Notes under the pieces: generated by a model
Database searches by the model: none
Seen by the model: only the letters and a program-made list of their open reading frames with translations
What the model was told of the DNA's origin: nothing
DNA from: Bacillota bacterium
Lineage (GTDB): Bacteria > Bacillota_A > Clostridia > Lachnospirales > Lachnospiraceae
Assembly: GCA_023443925.1 (NCBI GenBank)
Contig: JAEZSL010000198.1
Coordinates: 1-5,273 of the forward strand
Reading direction: 5' to 3'
Length of the DNA stretch: 5,273 bases
Shown here: in pieces, positions 1-5,273 of the stretch
Numbering within the stretch: the first letter of the stretch is position 1
Layout of the letters: each line of letters starts with the position of its first letter
Made by a program: the position numbers and the translations under genes

Positions 1-45
1 GCATCCTTTATAAGGCTATTAAATGCAGGCGGCAGGCTTATCTGT

Positions 46-1491
46 TTATTCCATGGCAGCTTCTGCTGCTTTTAACATGATGGCACATTCAACTCTCTTT
101 TTCTGCAGTTCGCAGCCGATATCATATGCATCATTAATGGTGCCGTGAAATTTAAAGGAATTGGCGGCACAGCCTCCGCTGCAGTAAAATCTGGCAAAAC
201 AATCCCTGCATTTGTCCTTGGCATATACGTTACAGCATTTAAATTCATCTCTTAAATCGGTTTTCTTAACACCTTCGTATACATTGCCCATTAAGAAATC
301 TTCTTCCCCAACGAATTGATGGCAGGGATATAAATCTCCCCAGGGGGTTACAGCCAGATATTCGGTACCGGAACCGCAGCCGGAAAGGCGTTTTGCAACA
401 CAGGGGCCGCCGGATAAATCCAGCATAAAGTGAAAGAAATTAAAATCCTGGCCTGCTTTTTTCTTTTCTATCATATATCGTGCCAGTTTATCGTATTCAT
501 CAAAGATTCTTGGAAGATCTTCTTTTTTAATGGCATAAGACTCTTCTTCTCCGGCCACTACCGGTTCAACAGAAATCTGCTTAAAACCTGACTCTGCCAG
601 ATGCACTACATCCTCTGAAAAATCAAGATTATTGTGGGTAAAGGTGCCTCTGACATAATAATTATTCTGATTGCGGCTTTCGGCGACCTTCTTAAATTTT
701 GGTAATATCACATCATAACTGCCTTTTCCATTTCTGGACGGCCTCATAAAGTCATTTACTTCTTTTCGTCCGTCGATACTTAGGACTACATTGCTCATTT
801 CCCGGTTGGCAAATTCCATAATATCATCATTTAACAGGATACCGTTAGTGGTTAAAGTAAAACGGAATTTTTTATTATGAAGTGCTTCCTGTTCTCTTCC
901 ATAGGCAACCAGCTGCTTTACCACCTCAAAATTCATAAGGGGTTCACCACCGAAAAAGTCGACTTCCAGATTCTTCCGGTTACCGGAATTTTGTATCAGG
1001 AAATCCAATGCCTGCTTTCCGACTTCATAACTCATAAGAGCACGTCTTCCCTGATATTCCCCTTCTTCTGCAAAACAGTAACGACAGGCCAGATTACAGT
1101 CATGGGCTATATGTAAACAGAGTGCTTTTACCACGGTCTGCCGGGCTTTAAAATCCGTGATATATTTTTCATAGATGTCTTCAGTAAAAAGCGCCTCTTC
1201 TAAAATCAGTTCTTCAATGTCTTCAAATGCTTCGGAAACGGCAGTTTTTACCGCTTCTTCATTATCTGTATCACCTTCAAAGAGATCCCGGTATTCTAAG
1301 TTACGGTACTTTGTAAGGATGTCCTTAAGAATTACGTCTTTGTCCGTATCCGGCAGGCTCTTTTGTTTATTTGAATCTATGTGATTGTATTTTTCTATAA
1401 TATCGTAAGTTAAATCGTCCACAACATGAACCATTCCGCTGTTTACATCCAAAACGATATTATAGCCGTTATTTTTGTACTGGTGAACCAA
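46..1491 (-). CDS. scfB: SCIFF peptide maturase, radical SAM/SPASM thioether-forming enzyme
   Basis: Cytoplasmic radical SAM enzyme that installs Cys thioether crosslinks in the ScfA precursor; studied relatives are CteB and Tte1186. Numbering is from the TTG start (481 aa). Residues 1 to about 90 correspond to the RiPP-recognition (PqqD-like) region that binds the leader. The [4Fe-4S]/SAM motif CxxxCxxC is C132, C136, C139, followed by GGEP at 181-184. The C-terminal SPASM domain for two auxiliary clusters has C364, C372, a GDLYPC segment ending at C390, C419/C420, the typical C428-x2-C431-x5-C437-x3-C441, then C460 and C469. All motifs are intact and the length is normal. Start choice: a GTG at 1519-1521 would add ten residues but has no ribosome binding site, whereas the TTG at 1489-1491 has GAAGGGAG seven bases upstream and gives the usual family N-terminus (LVHQYKNNGYNI). 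scfA lies 178 bp upstream. The function call is very secure; the start is likely. Confidence 0.95.
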   Translation of the reverse strand: MVHQYKNNGYNIVLDVNSGMVHVVDDLTYDIIEKYNHIDSNKQKSLPDTDKDVILKDILTKYRNLEYRDLFEGDTDNEEAVKTAVSEAFEDIEELILEEALFTEDIYEKYITDFKARQTVVKALCLHIAHDCNLACRYCFAEEGEYQGRRALMSYEVGKQALDFLIQNSGNRKNLEVDFFGGEPLMNFEVVKQLVAYGREQEALHNKKFRFTLTTNGILLNDDIMEFANREMSNVVLSIDGRKEVNDFMRPSRNGKGSYDVILPKFKKVAESRNQNNYYVRGTFTHNNLDFSEDVVHLAESGFKQISVEPVVAGEEESYAIKKEDLPRIFDEYDKLARYMIEKKKAGQDFNFFHFMLDLSGGPCVAKRLSGCGSGTEYLAVTPWGDLYPCHQFVGEEDFLMGNVYEGVKKTDLRDEFKCCNVYAKDKCRDCFARFYCSGGCAANSFKFHGTINDAYDIGCELQKKRVECAIMLKAAEAAME

Positions 1492-1498
1492 TGTGTTT

Positions 1499-1506
1499 CT
1501 CCCTTC
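1499..1506 (-). promoter_or_regulatory. Ribosome binding site that decides the scfB TTG start
   Basis: On the minus strand GAAGGGAG lies seven bases before a TTG codon at 1491-1489. The alternative in-frame GTG at 1521-1519 has no purine-rich stretch in front of it. The site would fall inside the coding sequence if the longer start were used, so it argues for the shorter, TTG-initiated protein. Confidence 0.75.
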
Positions 1507-1553
1507 TATATATACCAACACAATCAGTCAAACACTAAAATCTGCAACAAATA

Positions 1554-1582
1554 ATAAGCAGCGGCCAGAAGACGCTGCTTAT
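1554..1582 (-). terminator. Hairpin between scfA and scfB, probable attenuator or partial terminator
   Basis: A perfect 10-bp inverted repeat, ATAAGCAGCG and CGCTGCTTAT, encloses a 9-base loop. On the minus strand it is followed by TATTTGTTGC, T-rich but interrupted. It lies in the 178-bp gap between the scfA stop and the scfB TTG start. The likely role is partial termination or 3'-end protection that makes the short scfA message more abundant than the scfAB read-through message. No convincing separate scfB promoter was found in the gap. The hairpin is seen directly; the function is inferred. Confidence 0.65.
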
Positions 1583-1669
1583 GAAATACATGTCTAAACA
1601 ACAAACGGATAGAATTATCCTATATTACAGATTACTGTTTTTGATGTATCCGATTATGTAACTATTGCA

Positions 1670-1810
1670 CTATTTGTTTTCGCAGCTCTGGTTACCTACT
1701 GTGCAGGATGTTTTACAAGCTGACTGGCAGGAAGTCTGACATTCGCCGCATCCGCCCTTTTTCATGGTATCTTTTAAATTTCTTGTATTTAATGTTTTGA
1801 TACGTTTCAT
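1670..1810 (-). CDS. scfA: SCIFF ranthipeptide precursor (six cysteines in forty-five residues)
   Basis: A 46-residue ribosomal precursor peptide that is easily missed because of its size. It begins MKRIKTLNTRNLKDTMKKGG, the conserved leader-like half, and then carries exactly six Cys at positions 21, 24, 28, 32, 36 and 43, interspersed with Thr26, Thr34 and Thr37, ending in ENK. This matches the SCIFF family in length, Cys number and leader sequence. In characterised homologues the maturase links Cys32 to Thr37, and both residues are present here at the same numbers. The start is supported by AAGGAGG at 1818-1824, seven bases before the ATG. It is followed by its maturase gene scfB, and its own extended -10 promoter lies upstream. 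The mature product, its processing protease and its function cannot be read from the window. The peptide is probably kept with or near the Sec-associated neighbours for reasons not yet clear. Confidence 0.96.
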   Translation of the reverse strand: MKRIKTLNTRNLKDTMKKGGCGECQTSCQSACKTSCTVGNQSCENK

Positions 1811-1866
1811 AAGGTTGCCTCCTTCAATTATTCCTGATTGCATATATATAGCAAATATCCTATGAT

Positions 1867-1895
1867 ATTATAGCATACCCCCAATAATATGAAAA
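1867..1895 (-). promoter_or_regulatory. Extended -10 sigma-A-type promoter for scfA
   Basis: Minus strand: -35 TTTTCA (1890-1895, four of six consensus bases), a 17-bp spacer, and a perfect TATAAT -10 (1867-1872) preceded by TGC, the extended -10 motif. Transcription would begin near 1860, giving a 5' UTR of about 50 bases ending in a strong AAGGAGG site. This makes scfA-scfB a transcription unit separate from the upstream membrane-protein gene, although read-through from that gene is also possible. Confidence 0.7.
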
Positions 1896-1942
1896 GAGTT
1901 TTTTTCGATATTTCACTTAGCTGATCATTAACCTATCGGATG

Positions 1943-2317
1943 TTAACTTATCATACCACCAAGCATACCGCTGAACAGGCATACCGCCATTACGGTAACT
2001 ACCCTTCCGGCTTCCATTCCCATGACAGAATTCGTCAAGATGGAAATCAATACAAGGATGACAAAATATAATGCTCCCATTCCCAACCCCCACAGGAATC
2101 TTTTTTGTTCCGCACTTTTTCCAAGTAAGAACCCGCCTGTAAATGAGGACAAAATGTAGGTTAAGAGTATGCCGCCATTTAATATCATTCCGGATACATC
2201 CGCTTTCAGCATGAGAAATGCCAATAGCATCAACAGCAGTCCGGTTATTATATAGGAAACCAGCAAATCCCTTAAGATAACAACAACCTTTGAATTTCGG
2301 TGTAATACTTTGTCCAT
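1943..2317 (-). CDS. Small four-helix membrane protein, TIGR04086 type
   Basis: A 124-residue hydrophobic protein without recognisable catalytic motifs. Four membrane segments can be read at about 17-38, 43-66, 73-95 and 105-123, with short Lys/Arg-rich stretches at the N-terminus (residues 3-16) and around 67-73. Small-residue patches (SGMILNGG, TGGFLLGKS, SGMLGGMIS) suggest tight helix packing. Size, topology and position between yajC and scfA fit the TIGR04086 putative membrane protein family of Clostridia, whose function is unknown. The start has GGAGG at 2324-2328, six bases before the ATG. scfA begins 132 bp downstream. No signal peptide distinct from the first helix is seen. Role in SCIFF export, immunity or Sec function is only suggested by gene order. 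Family assignment is from memory of family traits, not a search. Confidence 0.85.
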   Translation of the reverse strand: MDKVLHRNSKVVVILRDLLVSYIITGLLLMLLAFLMLKADVSGMILNGGILLTYILSSFTGGFLLGKSAEQKRFLWGLGMGALYFVILVLISILTNSVMGMEAGRVVTVMAVCLFSGMLGGMIS

Positions 2318-2349
2318 TCCAAACCTCCGCTCTATTTATACTGTAATAT

Positions 2350-2379
2350 ATTATAAAGTGGGGATTAATATTCTATAAA
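2350..2379 (-). promoter_or_regulatory. Possible promoter for the TIGR04086-type membrane protein gene
   Basis: Minus strand: a perfect TATAAT at 2350-2355 with a weak -35, TTTATA (2374-2379), at an 18-bp spacing. It is placed about 30 bp before the start codon. The region is very AT-rich, so chance -10 matches are expected. The main support is that the upstream gene is on the other strand, so this gene needs its own promoter. Confidence 0.45.
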
Positions 2380-2430
2380 TATCTTTTATTAAAGGTTCTA
2401 ATCCGTTTTTTTCCTAAAATATCGAGTGTC

Positions 2431-2442
2431 AAATGATCATTT
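2431..2442. repeat. 12-bp perfect palindrome between divergent promoters
   Basis: AAATGATCATTT is a perfect palindrome in the 292-bp divergent region, 19 bp upstream of the -35 box of the PHP gene promoter and about 50 bp upstream of the proposed promoter of the membrane-protein gene. The position suits a dimeric regulator, but a single palindrome in AT-rich DNA can occur by chance. Confidence 0.35.
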
Positions 2443-2460
2443 TCTAATTCTTATTTCATA

Positions 2461-2489
2461 ATGACATTCCAAAAGGGAAATGCTATAAT
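2461..2489 (+). promoter_or_regulatory. Strong sigma-A-type promoter for the PHP phosphoesterase gene
   Basis: -35 ATGACA (2461-2466, five of six consensus bases), an exact 17-bp spacer, and TATAAT (2484-2489) preceded by TGC, the extended -10. Transcription would start near 2496, leaving a leader of about 114 bases before the ATG. The leader contains short possible helices (GATAT/ATATC at 2511-2527, and GGATA with TATCC around 2539-2575), but no known riboswitch class was recognised. Confidence 0.75.
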
Positions 2490-2609
2490 AAATTACGATG
2501 CAACGAAATCGATATGTTAAGTATATCAATTAAGGATTTGGATATCTCTTGACCGGCGGGCCGAACATGCTATCCAGCTCCTATCCATAGAGTCAGAAAG
2601 GATTAAACC

Positions 2610-3491
2610 ATGAAATATATTGACCTGCACGTCCACTCCAATGTTTCCGACGGAACCCTGACACCGGAAGAAGTTGTAAATCTTGCGGTTAAAAGCGGTC
2701 TGGCTGCCATTGCTTTAACCGATCATGATACCCTGGCAGGAGTTGCAAAAGCACAGGCTGCCGCAGCTGCCGAGTCAGAAAACGGGCATCCCATCCGGGT
2801 GATCCCCGGGACAGAGATCTCCGTTATGTATAATAATAAAGATATTCATATTCTGGGTCTGTTTATGGATCCGGAGAATGAGCAGCTTGTAGAAGCCCTT
2901 ACCTTAGCCCGGTTAAAAAGAGAGGAAAGAAATGAGAAAATGGCAGCAAATTTAAGAACTGCCGGAATTGATATTACTATAGAAAAATTACGGCAGGAAG
3001 AAGGAGAAGCTGTTTTAACCCGTGCCCACTTTGCTAAATTTATGGTAAAATACGGTTACTGTAAAACACTACAGGATGTTTTTACCAGGTACTTAAACAA
3101 CGATTCCCCCTATTATGTACCCAGAGAATATCTATCCCCTGAGCAGGCTATCCAATTAATTCATGAAGCCGGCGGTCTGGCTGTGCTGGCCCATCCTCTT
3201 CTCTATAAATTTACTCTGGATGCAGTGGAACAACTGGCGGCATATCTGGCCGGTCTGGGTCTGGATGGCATTGAAGCAATTTATTCCTCCAACACCGGCT
3301 TTGATGAAGGCCGTATGCTCCATATTGCAAATAAATATAATTTAGCGGTTTCAGGCGGATCGGACTTTCATGGTGCTAATAAACCGGACCTGAATATCGG
3401 CTCCGGCCGGGGTAACTTAAAAATCCCCTGCAGCGTACTGGAAAATCTGGAGAAGCGGCTGACTAAAAAATCGGAGAACAAAGCAGATTAG
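2610..3491 (+). CDS. PHP-domain metal-dependent phosphoesterase (RNase AM/YciV-like)
   Basis: A 293-residue cytoplasmic hydrolase of the PHP superfamily. Characterised relatives (E. coli YciV/RNase AM and a bacterial 3',5'-nucleotide bisphosphatase) remove phosphate from 3',5'-bisphosphonucleosides or trim RNA 5' ends. Metal-site motifs are all present: HVHS with H7 and H9, D14, the TDHD motif (D38, H39, D40), GTEIS with E69, H80, H140, AHP with H195, and GGSDFHG with D252 and H254. The insert between about 95 and 185 (KREERNEKM and TRAHFAKFMV segments) is typical of the YciV-like subfamily rather than of histidinol phosphatase or DNA polymerase PHP domains. Length is normal. The ATG has AAGGA at 2598-2602, seven bases upstream. 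The gene runs against all its neighbours and stands alone, with its own promoter and a hairpin beyond its stop. The exact substrate is not decided by the sequence. Confidence 0.9.
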   Translation: MKYIDLHVHSNVSDGTLTPEEVVNLAVKSGLAAIALTDHDTLAGVAKAQAAAAAESENGHPIRVIPGTEISVMYNNKDIHILGLFMDPENEQLVEALTLARLKREERNEKMAANLRTAGIDITIEKLRQEEGEAVLTRAHFAKFMVKYGYCKTLQDVFTRYLNNDSPYYVPREYLSPEQAIQLIHEAGGLAVLAHPLLYKFTLDAVEQLAAYLAGLGLDGIEAIYSSNTGFDEGRMLHIANKYNLAVSGGSDFHGANKPDLNIGSGRGNLKIPCSVLENLEKRLTKKSENKAD

Positions 3492-3524
3492 TCCATATTA
3501 ACATAATATCTGATTCCATGATAA

Positions 3525-3588
3525 AAGCCTGTCCGCGGGTATTTCTCCCATTGTCATAATGGCAGGAGATACGCTACGGAACAGGCTT
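3525..3588. terminator. Long imperfect hairpin between convergent genes, likely bidirectional terminator
   Basis: An outer perfect 8-bp stem AAGCCTGT (3525-3532) / ACAGGCTT (3581-3588) continues inward with CCG/CGG (3533-3535, 3577-3579), GTAT/ATAC (3539-3542, 3569-3572), CTCC/GGAG (3545-3548, 3565-3568) and CATT/AATG (3549-3552, 3558-3561), with small bulges and a 5-base loop. On the minus strand it is followed by TTTTAT, on the plus strand by ATACTTTTATA, so it could end both the PHP gene and yajC transcripts. At 64 bases it is longer and more bulged than a simple terminator and could be a dispersed intergenic repeat that acts as one. Confidence 0.7.
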
Positions 3589-3641
3589 ATACTTTTATAT
3601 ACTTAAATTACTTTATATTACTGCTCAATATTAGTTCTGGT

Positions 3642-3965
3642 TTATTCAGCAGTATTGGTTTTTTCTACTTCAACAACAGCAGTCTTTTTCATAGGAATAC
3701 GGCAGTTTTTATTATTGCCGAATTCTACGATTACTACTTCTTCCATTACATCGATGATTACACCATAAAAACCGCTGGAGGTAAGCACGCTGTCTCCGGG
3801 GGCAAGTGTTGAGATCAAAGCCTCCATGGCCCTCTGCTGTTTTTTCTGTGGACGAATAGCCATAAAGTAAAAGGCTGCACCCATAATAACGATCCACATA
3901 ATCATCATCCCCAGGGACAGTCCTTGCGACTGTGCTGCGCCAGTTAAAAAAATCGGGTTATTCAT
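3642..3965 (-). CDS. yajC: Preprotein translocase subunit YajC
   Basis: A 107-residue accessory subunit of the Sec translocon that associates with SecD/SecF. One membrane helix spans about residues 15-36 (GLSLGMMIMWIVIMGAAFYF), followed by the family signature IRPQKKQQ (37-44) and a cytoplasmic domain with LAPGDSVLTSSGFYGVI (54-70), the conserved L-x-x-GD-x-V-x-T-x-x-G pattern. The C-terminal tail is short and charged. The start has AGGAGGA at 3971-3977, five bases from the ATG. It follows tgt with a 74-bp gap, so co-transcription from the tgt promoter is likely. In many Firmicutes secD and secF follow yajC; here they are not adjacent, but the gene order past scfB suggests they lie beyond the left edge of the window. 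Confidence 0.97.
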   Translation of the reverse strand: MNNPIFLTGAAQSQGLSLGMMIMWIVIMGAAFYFMAIRPQKKQQRAMEALISTLAPGDSVLTSSGFYGVIIDVMEEVVIVEFGNNKNCRIPMKKTAVVEVEKTNTAE

Positions 3966-3994
3966 AAAATTCCTCCTAATAATATAATTTTTTG

Positions 3995-4016
3995 TTACCG
4001 CCGGCTTTACCGGTAA
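3995..4016. repeat. Inverted repeat in the tgt-yajC gap
   Basis: TTACCG and CGGTAA flank a 10-base GC-rich loop (CCGGCTTTAC on the plus strand). On the transcribed minus strand it is followed by CAAAAAATTATATT rather than a T-tract, so it is not a canonical intrinsic terminator for tgt. It may be an RNA-processing or stability hairpin in a tgt-yajC message. The repeat is seen; any role is a guess. Confidence 0.4.
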
Positions 4017-4039
4017 ATAACATATTTATTGTATAACTG

Positions 4040-5233
<1,194 letters not shown>

Positions 5234-5236
5234 TCA

Positions 5237-5265
5237 AGTATACCTTTTATGGAATTCTTTTTCAA
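5237..5265 (-). promoter_or_regulatory. Sigma-A-type promoter for tgt (and probably yajC)
   Basis: Minus strand: -35 TTGAAA (5260-5265, five of six), an exact 17-bp spacer, and -10 TATACT (5237-5242, five of six). Transcription would begin near 5230, giving a leader of about 57 bases. No preQ1 riboswitch pattern was recognised in that leader. Confidence 0.7.
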
Positions 5266-5273
5266 CTAAAATT

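Noticed and set aside
1..45. Start of secD at the left edge
   Set aside because: An AAAGG-like site (minus strand, about 5-9) is visible, but the ATG at 4-2 directly abuts it and too little sequence remains to support a coding call; secD is only expected from gene order.
877..1384. Plus-strand open frames opposite scfB
   Set aside because: They lie antisense to a gene with intact family motifs, lack ribosome binding sites and have no recognisable domains.
1519..1521. GTG as the scfB start codon
   Set aside because: There is no ribosome binding site before it, and a good one with a TTG start follows 30 bases later; the extra residues do not look like the family N-terminus.
2498..2533. Eleven-residue open frame (MQRNRYVKYIN) in the PHP gene leader
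   Set aside because: It has no ribosome binding site, would begin almost at the transcription start, and such a short frame is expected by chance.
3163..3345. Second plus-strand open frame inside the PHP gene
   Set aside because: It overlaps the conserved AHP motif region in another frame and has low-complexity Trp-rich composition typical of a shadow frame.
3995..4016. Inverted repeat after tgt as an intrinsic terminator
   Set aside because: The bases after it on the transcribed strand are A-rich, not T-rich, and yajC follows at 74 bp; kept only as a repeat.

Overview
The window looks like a chromosomal segment of an anaerobic Clostridia-class Firmicute, probably Lachnospiraceae or a close relative. 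The grounds are a SCIFF peptide with its radical SAM maturase, a small four-helix membrane protein of the TIGR04086 type, AGGAGG-type ribosome binding sites and AT-rich intergenic regions. The genus assignment is an inference. No phage, IS, tRNA, rRNA or CRISPR sequence was seen.

Layout. Reading the minus strand from right to left: tgt (queuosine tRNA-guanine transglycosylase, 4040-5173) under a good promoter at the right edge; yajC (Sec translocon accessory protein, 3642-3965); a four-helix membrane protein (1943-2317); scfA, a 46-residue Cys-rich peptide gene (1670-1810); and scfB, its radical SAM/SPASM maturase (46-1491, probably starting at TTG). This matches the usual clostridial order tgt - yajC - TIGR04086 - scfA - scfB - secD/secF; secD would lie just beyond the left edge. 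One gene is on the plus strand: a PHP-domain phosphoesterase (2610-3491) sits between yajC and the membrane-protein gene and breaks the colinear block. It has its own strong promoter and meets yajC at a long shared hairpin.

How the genes work together. ScfA is the ribosomal precursor. Its conserved N-terminal half is the leader, recognised by the N-terminal RiPP-recognition region of ScfB. The radical SAM core and SPASM clusters of ScfB then form Cys thioether crosslinks in the Cys-rich C-terminal half (SCIFF/ranthipeptide class). scfA has an extended -10 promoter. A 10-bp hairpin with a T-rich tail lies between scfA and scfB and would allow more peptide than enzyme to be made. No protease, exporter or immunity gene is visible, and the conserved neighbours are Sec and tRNA-modification housekeeping genes. 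The biological role of SCIFF peptides is poorly understood, which makes this the most interesting system in the window.

Regulatory elements were read by eye: sigma-A-like promoters for tgt, the PHP gene and scfA, a weaker one for the membrane-protein gene, a hairpin attenuator and a bidirectional terminator-like hairpin.
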